Part shown: piece by piece, positions 1 through 5,173 of the stretch
How the letters are laid out: each line of letters begins with the position of its first letter
How positions within the stretch are numbered: the stretch's first letter is position 1
NCBI GenBank assembly: GCA_003562145.1
Contig: PWWA01000020.1
Location: 1-6,097 of the forward strand
DNA: 6,097 nucleotides
Direction: 5' to 3'
Origin: Candidatus Woesearchaeota archaeon
GTDB taxonomy: Archaea; Nanobdellota; Nanobdellia; Woesearchaeales; 21-14-0-10-32-9
Made by a program: the position numbers and the translations under genes
Notes under the pieces: model-generated
What the model saw: only the letters and a program-made list of their open reading frames with translations
Database searches by the model: none
What the model was told of the DNA's origin: nothing

Positions 1-99
1 AAGGTAATGCCATTATACCACCCAGCAGCAATCCTATACAAGCCACAATTAAGAATTTCGTTAGAAGAAGACTTCAAGAAAATAAAAGAATTAATCTGA
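1..99 (+). CDS. Type-4 uracil-DNA glycosylase, C-terminal end (partial)
   Basis: The frame open from base 1 encodes the last 32 residues of a protein and stops at TGA 97-99. The visible tail contains MPLYHPAAILYKPQL followed by a charged helix with EEDFKKIKEL. Family-4 (4Fe-4S) uracil-DNA glycosylases end this way: the His-Pro-Ala-Ala motif is the second active-site motif that contacts the DNA around the flipped uracil, and a helix of the EDxKKIK type closes the protein. The enzyme would excise uracil from DNA as the first step of base excision repair. The catalytic first motif and the cluster cysteines lie outside the window, so activity cannot be judged. The 3' end overlaps the convergent minus-strand gene by 9 bp. 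The family call rests on this short tail only. Confidence 0.7.
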   Translation, partial: KVMPLYHPAAILYKPQLRISLEEDFKKIKELI

Positions 100-264
100 C
101 TTTTCCTCAAGACGCCTCTTCGTATTCTTAACAGATAGCCTGAACAAAATTTCTTTCTCCGCTTCCAACCTCTTAATTTCCTCATCCTTCCTCAGAAGCT
201 GCTCGTGCAAAGCCCTGATTATCTTGTCCTTAGACAATTTTTTCGCAACAACCCTTTTTTTCAT
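91..264 (-). CDS. Small basic coiled-coil protein, 57 aa, unknown function
   Basis: I do not recognise this gene. It starts MKKRVVAKK and ends RRLEEKSD. Lys/Arg-rich ends flank a long amphipathic helix (about residues 12-53) with Leu/Ile heptad spacing (KDEEIKRLEAEKEILFRL), so it is probably a short coiled coil. The ATG at 264-262 is preferred over the preceding ATG (267-265) because an AAGGTG ribosome site at 275-270 lies 5 nt from the former and only 2 nt from the latter. The upstream gene's TGA overlaps this start as TGATG, which predicts translational coupling. It is the last gene of the operon with the winged-helix and thymidylate synthase-like genes and may act as an adaptor or nucleic-acid-binding partner; that role is inference. 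Its 3' end overlaps the glycosylase gene tail on the other strand. Confidence 0.7.
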   Translation of the reverse strand: MKKRVVAKKLSKDKIIRALHEQLLRKDEEIKRLEAEKEILFRLSVKNTKRRLEEKSD

Positions 265-923
265 CATAACACCTTAGCAATCAATTCCTCAGCATTCTTA
301 AATCGCTCCTGGAACAAGTGCGCAGAATTCGCAATAATAGTTATGTCACCAATGCCTTTCCCGAGATGCTCCGCAACATACTTTTGAAGGCTGAACAACT
401 GAAAGATATTCGAAGGCCACCCAAAGAACAAGTCGTTACTCCTAATCGCAGCCGTCAACAAAAGCTTGCCCTGCCGAACCCTGAACTGCACATAAATTAT
501 GCCCGGCGTATTCCTATTGGAAATACTGGAATCAGATACAGGGTCATAAATAACAAGAGTAGCCCTACGCGAATAAGAGTCCTGCTTAAGCAAAGGAATA
601 ATAAAATTATTCAGCTGATCGAATTCATCCGCGAAATTAAATATGCGGCCACCATACGTATAATCATAAATAGGCGCCTGGACCTCCTTAAAAACAATGT
701 TCACAAGCTCCTCCTTAGAAGGATAAACCCATTTCTTAGACTCGTTAATCAGCTTTATCGGCTTCTCAACATCAGCGCCCAAAGGGTTTTCAAGCACTAT
801 TTGCAAGTTCAACAACTCCTTGCACACCCTTCCCTCGTTGTCCTTGTACTCAAAGCCCTCACGCAAGACTAACTCCATGGCCTTGCACCAAAGCCTTGCA
901 GCATCCGATTCCCTTATATCCAT
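264..923 (-). CDS. Thymidylate synthase-like protein lacking the catalytic cysteine
   Basis: The 219-aa product has the length and motif order of the short archaeal ThyA family. Seen: a KELLNLQIVLENP segment (36-47), YTYGGRI (88-94), the Arg-Arg pair 119-120 (phosphate-binding in ThyA), QFRVR (146-150), RSND (161-164), PSNIFQLFSLQ with Asn172 (170-180) and SAHLF (200-204). In ThyA the nucleophile lies in a Pro-Cys-His-x3-Gln-Phe motif; here it reads TPGIIYVQF, so Cys is Gly141 (codon GGC) and the next His is Ile. Methylation of dUMP by the known mechanism should therefore be impossible, while much of the nucleotide pocket (Arg pair, RS, Asp164, Asn172, His202) is kept; the Tyr after that His is Phe204. 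A nucleotide-binding or regulatory role is inferred. The ATG at 923 is chosen over GTG 932 because AAGGTG (935-930) is 6 nt upstream and the GTG lies within that site. It follows the winged-helix gene by 12 bp and overlaps the 57-aa gene. Confidence 0.75.
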   Translation of the reverse strand: MDIRESDAARLWCKAMELVLREGFEYKDNEGRVCKELLNLQIVLENPLGADVEKPIKLINESKKWVYPSKEELVNIVFKEVQAPIYDYTYGGRIFNFADEFDQLNNFIIPLLKQDSYSRRATLVIYDPVSDSSISNRNTPGIIYVQFRVRQGKLLLTAAIRSNDLFFGWPSNIFQLFSLQKYVAEHLGKGIGDITIIANSAHLFQERFKNAEELIAKVL

Positions 924-935
924 TAAAAGCACCTT

Positions 936-2576
936 TTACTCGTCTATAAAACTATCCAGTGTCAATTCGCCAATCCTTGGCTTGAAATCATATGAAAACA
1001 AAGGTATGTTAAAGCCATTAAGCAAAAAGTTGAATTCAGATATTACTTCTTCATACAAAAAATTTGGGGCCCTAAAAAACCTTACGCGATCATTATGCCT
1101 GAATATAGCCATTAATTCTTCGCGCCTCCTCAAATACTCCAATAGCCCCGGCTCCTGGAAGTCATGAATCCCCCTAACAGTTACTTTCTTGTACTTCCTA
1201 GGGCTTAGGAATTCAGGGTCAAAACGCCTGAAAGCACTCGACAATAATACCTTGAACCGGATTGGAATCCCGCAGCTCTTAAAAATGGTTTCCTCTGACT
1301 TGCAGAACTCATCAAGGTCTTCCGCGCAACTCTTGATAAGCGTTTCGAAGTTCTTGTACTCCTCTGTATTTGCCTCCGGGAATTGTGACAAGTCATAGTT
1401 CCAAAGCCTTATAAAGCTGAACGAGTACGCAAAGAACTTGTTCTGGTGCCCCTTGTTTAACTGGTTTATGGTCTTGAAGAACACATCCGATTTTTTTCTC
1501 TGGGCCGTCGAAGCCATCAACAATGCCTTAGCGGCCTTCCCAAGAAAATCACGGAACTCCGTAAAGCTTTTCCGCTCCCTAAAAAACCTGTGCACATCAA
1601 TGTATAAGCTGGTTTCAGAGCAGCAAAGCCCTATCGTTTTTCCCTTGAATTCTTCGTTGTAAGCAGCCCATTCTTCTTCGCTAAACGTGTACGCGCCAGC
1701 CCTGCCTATCATGTAAGGCGCTTCCTTCAAGTCCTTGTTCTGCATGTTTATCCTTATCTTGCTCTCAGCAAAGTGCTTTATCAGCTGCTTTATGAAGCGC
1801 GTATGGCCAGAAATAGTCCTGGAGTTCGCCTGGAATATTATGTATATCTTGCTCGGCTTTATGCTTGCAAATGATTCCACGAAGTCTGTTAGCTTAACAG
1901 AGTCCTTTACTTTTGACAAGTCTATTATTATGTTAAGGTACTTGTTGTAGTCCCTCATGTCTATATCGCATTTCTTTATGAAAGCCCTCAGGTCCTGTAG
2001 GTCTTCAGATGAAACTTTTTCTTCAAAGCCGTTTATGCCAAGGACGTCGTTGTACGAAGGGTATATCTCCGTTATTAATTGGTATAAAGAATTTATGTCG
2101 TTACGAATCGATGATTCTATGACTAAGGAGTTTATCCTGTTAATCCAGTTCTGAGAGTCATAGCGCTTCACCATTTTCGACTCTTCGTACGACTCTAAGC
2201 CGAACAGTGACACGTCACTGGTTTCCTTTATGTTTATAGTGCTGAGAACGCTCCGAAGCGCCTTGTCGCGCTTAGTAATGACTTCCTTGTCAGCGTTAAG
2301 AACAAAGAATTTTTCTCCCCTTCCCTCAGTCCTGGTAACCCTTAATAATCCTTCTTGCTCAAGCCTGGACAGGTAATAGAGCAGCTTCCTGTGAAGCCTC
2401 GCCTTCTTCCTCTTGCCAAGAAGCGTTATGCTCTTATCGTTTTGCTCGTTATAAATATATTTTCTTGCCTCTTCGTATTCCCCTGAGAAGACAAGCCTGA
2501 CTAAGTCATTCGTCGAGAATTCCCTGGCAGGGTCGCTGCCGAACTTTTGAATTATTTTTTGTTCGGTAGGATGCAT
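936..2576 (-). CDS. Winged-helix protein with possible NrdD-like C-terminal region, 546 aa
   Basis: Residues about 1-95 look like a winged helix-turn-helix: helices through RKLLYYLSRLEQEGLLRV (63-80), then a wing, TRTEGRGEKFFVLN (81-94). The rest is not certain. Several stretches recall class III (anaerobic) ribonucleotide reductase: GKTIGLCCSETSLYIDVHRFF (312-332) resembles its finger-loop/NLPR region, followed by a helix like those after it (336-360); FFAYSFSF (381-388) resembles the Y-S-F/IGL segment; SSAFRRFDPEFL (446-457) resembles its R-L-x-x-x-D motif. No C-terminal zinc-cysteine cluster or glycyl-radical motif is visible, so it should not be an active reductase. A transcription regulator with a nucleotide-binding effector domain fits. 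The frame stays open to 2753, but ATG 2576 is chosen because a TATA box lies about 27 bp upstream, giving a leaderless message, and the extra 59 residues look non-coding. First gene of the operon. Gene certain, NrdD relation about 0.35. Confidence 0.8.
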   Translation of the reverse strand: MHPTEQKIIQKFGSDPAREFSTNDLVRLVFSGEYEEARKYIYNEQNDKSITLLGKRKKARLHRKLLYYLSRLEQEGLLRVTRTEGRGEKFFVLNADKEVITKRDKALRSVLSTINIKETSDVSLFGLESYEESKMVKRYDSQNWINRINSLVIESSIRNDINSLYQLITEIYPSYNDVLGINGFEEKVSSEDLQDLRAFIKKCDIDMRDYNKYLNIIIDLSKVKDSVKLTDFVESFASIKPSKIYIIFQANSRTISGHTRFIKQLIKHFAESKIRINMQNKDLKEAPYMIGRAGAYTFSEEEWAAYNEEFKGKTIGLCCSETSLYIDVHRFFRERKSFTEFRDFLGKAAKALLMASTAQRKKSDVFFKTINQLNKGHQNKFFAYSFSFIRLWNYDLSQFPEANTEEYKNFETLIKSCAEDLDEFCKSEETIFKSCGIPIRFKVLLSSAFRRFDPEFLSPRKYKKVTVRGIHDFQEPGLLEYLRRREELMAIFRHNDRVRFFRAPNFLYEEVISEFNFLLNGFNIPLFSYDFKPRIGELTLDSFIDE

Positions 2577-2594
2577 AGCGCATAGGAGCTTAAG

Positions 2595-2614
2595 CATAAT
2601 ATATAAATTTACTG
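2595..2614 (-). promoter_or_regulatory. TATA box and BRE of the winged-helix operon
   Basis: Read on the minus strand, TTTATATA occupies 2607-2600, preceded by AGTAAA, a reasonable TFB-recognition element. Its centre is about 27 bp from the ATG at 2576, the usual archaeal distance to the transcription start, so the message is expected to begin at or beside the start codon. A TGTTTCAG octamer (2619-2612, minus) overlaps the BRE side. Confidence 0.65.
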
Positions 2615-2752
2615 AAACAACGCTGAACGACTCCCCAGAAAAGGTTTTTGTTTCAGGAACAAGCCAAAAACCAATGCCTGGTATCGCTTTGTGTATACTG
2701 ATTAACGATTTTCGCAGAAAAACATATGTTGTTTCAGGAAAATCCTGAAACA
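2612..2752. promoter_or_regulatory. Operator array: four TGTTTCAG octamers in the divergent intergenic region
   Basis: The octamer TGTTTCAG occurs at 2649-2656 and 2730-2737 on the + strand and at 2619-2612 and 2752-2745 on the minus strand. The last + and minus copies form a perfect inverted repeat at 2730-2752 (10-bp arms TGTTTCAGGA and TCCTGAAACA, AAA spacer). The 2649 copy continues with GGA, matching the palindrome arm. The copy at 2612 adjoins the TATA/BRE of the minus-strand operon, and the palindrome ends 25 bp before the Lrp-gene TATA box. That placement fits repressor or activator sites for one or both genes. The binding protein, either the winged-helix product (autoregulation) or the Lrp-type protein, cannot be decided from sequence. 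Confidence 0.6.
2721..2730. repeat. 10-bp palindrome AACATATGTT next to the operator
   Basis: AACATATGTT is a perfect palindrome lying directly against the larger TGTTTCAG palindrome, sharing base 2730. It could be part of the same protein-binding site. A 10-bp palindrome in AT-rich DNA may also be chance. Confidence 0.3.
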
Positions 2753-2769
2753 AGCCTCTGAAAAGGGTA

Positions 2770-2784
2770 AAAAATGTTTATATT
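2770..2784 (+). promoter_or_regulatory. TATA box of the Lrp/AsnC gene
   Basis: TTTATATT at 2777-2784 follows the A-rich tract AAAAAATG, a plausible BRE. Expected transcription start is near 2806, which leaves a leader of about 30 nt carrying a ribosome-binding site. Confidence 0.6.
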
Positions 2785-2822
2785 CCTCGCAACCCATTAA
2801 AACATGCAGTAAAAGGGGTGAA

Positions 2823-2829
2823 GGGGGTG
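2823..2829 (+). promoter_or_regulatory. Ribosome-binding site of the Lrp/AsnC gene
   Basis: GGGGGTG ends 7 nt before ATG 2837. GGTG matches the archaeal 16S rRNA 3' end, and its position selects ATG 2837 as the start. A similar GGGGTG just upstream (2815-2820) is too far away to act. Confidence 0.6.
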
Positions 2830-2836
2830 CAAACAA

Positions 2837-3298
2837 ATGCAAGAAAAAGAATTAATGCTAATAGGCAGGTTCCGGGAAAACAGCAGGACAAGCCTTACAA
2901 AGCTAAGCCGCCTAACCAAGATACCCGTAAGCACATTATTCGACAAAATAAAGGAATACGAAAAAACAAGGCTGATAACAAAGCACACAGCACTCATAGA
3001 CTTCAAAAAACTGGGTTACAGCATAAGAACACAAATACTGATAACCGCAAAAAAGGAAAAAAAGGAAGCACTACAAAAATTCCTGGTAATGCACCACAAG
3101 GTAAACACACTATTCAGGATTAACAACGGATACGACTACCTAATCGAAGCAATATTCAAAGACCTGGAAGAGCTAGACGAATTCACAGGGAAACTAGAAG
3201 AGCACGAGCCAACAGAAAAAAAAGAGTTCTTCGTAATGGAAGACATCAAAAGAGAAGAATTCCTCGCACACAAAGAAAACATTGGAATACAAAAATAA
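2837..3298 (+). CDS. Lrp/AsnC-family transcriptional regulator
   Basis: At 153 aa it has the normal length of a one-HTH Lrp/AsnC protein. Residues 5-47 form the N-terminal helix-turn-helix (LTKLSRLTKIPVSTLFDKIK at 20-39, recognition helix near 31-41). Residues 50-62 (HTALIDFKKLGYS) are the linker strand typical of the family. Residues 63-139 fit the RAM ligand-binding and oligomerisation domain, with YDYLIEAIFKDLEELDEF (99-116) as the conserved strand and helix. Such proteins form dimers to octamers that sense amino acids or related metabolites and activate or repress genes, commonly including their own. Codons end overwhelmingly in A or C, unlike the DUF192 gene on the same strand. It is transcribed divergently from the winged-helix operon across a shared operator region and converges on the SDR gene 11 bp away. 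Target and ligand are unknown. Confidence 0.88.
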   Translation: MQEKELMLIGRFRENSRTSLTKLSRLTKIPVSTLFDKIKEYEKTRLITKHTALIDFKKLGYSIRTQILITAKKEKKEALQKFLVMHHKVNTLFRINNGYDYLIEAIFKDLEELDEFTGKLEEHEPTEKKEFFVMEDIKREEFLAHKENIGIQK

Positions 3299-3306
3299 AA
3301 AAAAAA
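3297..3306 (-). terminator. Poly-T terminator of the SDR gene
   Basis: On the minus strand, ten consecutive T follow the SDR stop codon after a 3-nt gap (TTC), and a further T-rich stretch follows. T-runs on the non-template strand are the usual intrinsic archaeal terminator. The run overlaps the last bases of the convergent Lrp gene. No equivalent T-run is seen for the Lrp gene. Confidence 0.6.
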
Positions 3307-3309
3307 GAA

Positions 3310-4068
3310 TTATAAGTGGCAAGTCCAACCGCCATCAACCACCAATGCTTGGCCATTCGTATAGCTCCCAGCCTTGGAAGCCAGGTAAATAGCAGCACCC
3401 ACCAATTCTTCAGGAACAGCGTGCCTAGCCATAGGAACCTTGGACTTAACCATATCCCTAAAGCTTTCTTGCCCCAGCATATCATTAGTCATACCAGTCA
3501 AAAAAATTCCTGGGCAAATCGCGTTCACCAAAATATTATGCTGCGCCCACTCCAAAGCCAAGCTCTTAGTCAACATTACAACGCCGCCCTTGCTGGAATT
3601 GTAAGGAATAGACTGGTTAAACGCCAGTAAGCCCGCAATACTAGCAATGTTAATAATCCGACCACCACCCCGCTTTTTCAAGAACGGAAACACTTCCTGG
3701 GCCGCAATGAACTGGCTCTTCAAGTTAACCTGCAAAACCTTATCCCAATCCTCATCCCAAAGACTTTCAGCCGGAGCACTCCGAAGAATACCCGCGTTAT
3801 TCACCAAGACATCAACACCGCCAAACCTTTCTTCTGCAGCCAAAAACATGCCCTTAACCCGCTCACGACTAGAAACATCAACCATTAACCCAACAGCTTC
3901 CCCGCCAATTTCCTCAATTTTTTTAACCGTTTCAGAAACATCCAATACATCAGAAACAACTAATTTCGCACCGTACTTAGCATACCCCAGAGCGATAGCC
4001 TGCCCCAAACCACGACTAGCACCAGTAACAACAGCAACCTTGCCATTTAAGCCGAACAAATCATCCAT
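3310..4068 (-). CDS. Short-chain dehydrogenase/reductase (SDR), classical type
   Basis: The 252-aa length and all classical SDR motifs are present: TGASRGLG (15-22) binds the dinucleotide, VDVS (63-66) the adenine, NNAG (90-93) stabilises the core, and the catalytic tetrad is Asn115, Ser143, Tyr156 and Lys160 (YNSSK). PG at 186-187 and VVDGGW near the C-terminus are also typical. Asp40 at the end of the second strand favours NAD(H) over NADP(H). The N-terminus (LFGLNGKVAVVTGASRGLG) resembles gluconate 5-dehydrogenase and KduD-type sugar-acid dehydrogenases, but 3-oxoacyl-ACP reductase-like or other polyol oxidoreductases cannot be excluded; the substrate is unknown. GAGGTGA at 4082-4076 is a strong ribosome site upstream of the ATG at 4068. 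Probably monocistronic: poly-T tracts lie on both sides. Codons end strongly in T or G. Confidence 0.9.
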   Translation of the reverse strand: MDDLFGLNGKVAVVTGASRGLGQAIALGYAKYGAKLVVSDVLDVSETVKKIEEIGGEAVGLMVDVSSRERVKGMFLAAEERFGGVDVLVNNAGILRSAPAESLWDEDWDKVLQVNLKSQFIAAQEVFPFLKKRGGGRIINIASIAGLLAFNQSIPYNSSKGGVVMLTKSLALEWAQHNILVNAICPGIFLTGMTNDMLGQESFRDMVKSKVPMARHAVPEELVGAAIYLASKAGSYTNGQALVVDGGWTCHL

Positions 4069-4075
4069 GAAAACC

Positions 4076-4082
4076 TCACCTC
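4076..4082 (-). promoter_or_regulatory. Ribosome-binding site of the SDR gene
   Basis: GAGGTGA on the minus strand, 7 nt before the ATG, matches the archaeal anti-Shine-Dalgarno almost perfectly and fixes the start. A T-rich CTTTTTTAAG at 4118-4109 may be the TATA element, with a start near 4087, but it is weak and could instead serve as terminator for the upstream gene. Confidence 0.55.
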
Positions 4083-4111
4083 TAAAACAAAAAATAATTA
4101 GTGAGCCACTT

Positions 4112-4135
4112 AAAAAAGGTTTTGGTTTTAAAAAA
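4112..4135 (-). terminator. T-rich terminator after the S26 peptidase-like gene
   Basis: Two T6 runs on the minus strand (4135-4130 and 4117-4112) lie 9 to 33 nt past the TAG at 4147-4145. They fit an archaeal intrinsic terminator that separates this gene from the SDR gene. Confidence 0.45.
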
Positions 4136-4144
4136 TAAGAATCC

Positions 4145-5119
4145 CTAATAGATTACAGCTACCAGTATTCGCCTTACCTGCCCAAACCGCACCCGTTCCA
4201 TGTCTTCAGCCAACGCATTATCCCCCCTGGTTACCGCGTACCACCCATTTTCATCAAACCCAGTTTCAACCACGCGGTGAATTATTATGCTGCCAGCATC
4301 ATCCTCAAAGCTTATAATGTCCCCGGGCAAGATATCCGAGTAGTTCCCCGGAGGCACTTGTATTGCCTTGCTTTCATGACTTATCAAAGGAAGCATAGAC
4401 CCAGTATCAGCGAACCTCGCAAGAGAAGGATTTTCAACTAGCATAACTATCCTGTTACGCTCCAAGATTATTGAGCCCTCAGGTATCCTGCTCTGCGGAG
4501 TAAGCAATGGGTTAAGGGCCATGCGGCTTACCTGCTCCAGCAACGCATCATTCTTGTGCCTTAGCATATATACCTCGTATTCCAGGCGCTCAGCGCGGTC
4601 TTGTTCCACGAGCAAGCCTGATTGCAACGAGAATAATTCTTTGTTAACACTCATCAGCTCTTCGTAAAAAAAAGAGGCGTCATCGGAGAGAGAACTGGCA
4701 ATATCTTGATAATGCATGTGCTGCAATACAAGCGCAGCTATAAGTACTACGTAAACCGCGAACCAGACATACGGAAATAATTTGTTCTTTCTTTCCCTTA
4801 ACACTTTTTTCTTTTCCAGCAAAGAACCTATTTCCCGTGATACTTCCTCGAGTTCCCTGATTCGGCTTTTAATAATATAGATGTATTCTTTCCTAGAGTA
4901 AGCCTTTCTTAGCCTTGAAGCAAGCATAAAATCCCCTATTTCAATGGTGATCCATTCCAGTATGTTCATCCTGGATTTCCCAAGAATTTTCCTGAACTCA
5001 GAATCAGCCATGCTTTTCAATTCGGATAATAACTCATAGTAGTTGTAGACGAGAATATTCTGGCTTAGCCTTAAGCCCCTGTTGTACTTTGCGTCTCCAA
5101 GAAACCTGTGCTTTGCCAT
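4145..5119 (-). CDS. Membrane protein: DUF5752-like N-terminus, coiled coil, S26 signal-peptidase-like domain
   Basis: The 324 aa divide into four parts. Residues 18-92 resemble DUF5752 (VYNYYELLSELKSMADSEFR, ILEWI, GDFMLASRLRKAYSRKEYI), a small domain of unknown role. A Lys/Arg-rich stretch (103-113) precedes a single membrane helix at about 115-133, so the N-terminus should be cytoplasmic and the rest outside. Residues about 145-198 are probably coiled coil. The C-terminal 90 residues match archaeal type I signal peptidases (S26): TGSMLP with Ser241, LPGDIISF (264-271), IIHRV with His281, and TRGDN with Asp300, giving the Ser/His/Asp set of the archaeal/ER type. The usual N-terminal anchor next to the Ser is missing; the anchor is about 110 residues earlier. 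It may cleave secreted proteins or be a specialised protease. ATG 5119 lies about 27 bp from a TATA box, so the message is leaderless. Divergent from the DUF192 gene. Confidence 0.8.
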   Translation of the reverse strand: MAKHRFLGDAKYNRGLRLSQNILVYNYYELLSELKSMADSEFRKILGKSRMNILEWITIEIGDFMLASRLRKAYSRKEYIYIIKSRIRELEEVSREIGSLLEKKKVLRERKNKLFPYVWFAVYVVLIAALVLQHMHYQDIASSLSDDASFFYEELMSVNKELFSLQSGLLVEQDRAERLEYEVYMLRHKNDALLEQVSRMALNPLLTPQSRIPEGSIILERNRIVMLVENPSLARFADTGSMLPLISHESKAIQVPPGNYSDILPGDIISFEDDAGSIIIHRVVETGFDENGWYAVTRGDNALAEDMERVRFGQVRRILVAVIY

Positions 5120-5141
5120 TTTTTATTATTGCATGGAAATG

Positions 5142-5151
5142 TTTATATAAA
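5142..5151. promoter_or_regulatory. Shared palindromic TATA box for two divergent leaderless genes
   Basis: TTTATATAAA is its own reverse complement. Its centre (5146.5) is exactly 27.5 bp from the A of the minus-strand ATG (5119) and 27.5 bp from the A of the + strand ATG (5174). Both distances equal the usual archaeal TATA-to-start spacing, so either direction would give a leaderless transcript. Upstream for + reading is GGAAATG, a better BRE than the T-rich flank for minus reading, so + transcription may be the stronger. Confidence 0.7.
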
Positions 5152-5173
5152 AAAATTGCTATTTATCGTTATT

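Noticed and set aside
318..872. 184-aa + strand ORF opposite the ThyA-like gene
   Set aside because: Shadow frame: no recognisable domain, no promoter or ribosome site, and the minus-strand frame has clear ThyA motifs.
2730..2752. The palindrome as a transcription terminator hairpin
   Set aside because: It lies upstream of both divergent genes with no T-run after it on either strand; an operator fits better.
2577..2753. N-terminal 59-residue extension of the winged-helix protein
   Set aside because: The frame is open but begins at a TTG, crosses the TATA box and the TGTTTCAG sites, and gives an untypical sequence. The leaderless ATG 2576 explains the promoter spacing.
2818..3123. 101-aa + strand ORF overlapping the Lrp gene start
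   Set aside because: Lys/Asn/Gln-rich out-of-frame reading of the Lrp gene.
3647..4138. 163-aa + strand ORF opposite the SDR gene
   Set aside because: Antisense shadow created by the codon bias of the SDR gene; low-complexity Pro/Ser/Thr-rich composition.
5108..5173. 22-residue upstream extension of the DUF192 protein
   Set aside because: It starts within the divergent gene and runs through the TATA box; ATG 5174 sits at the leaderless position.
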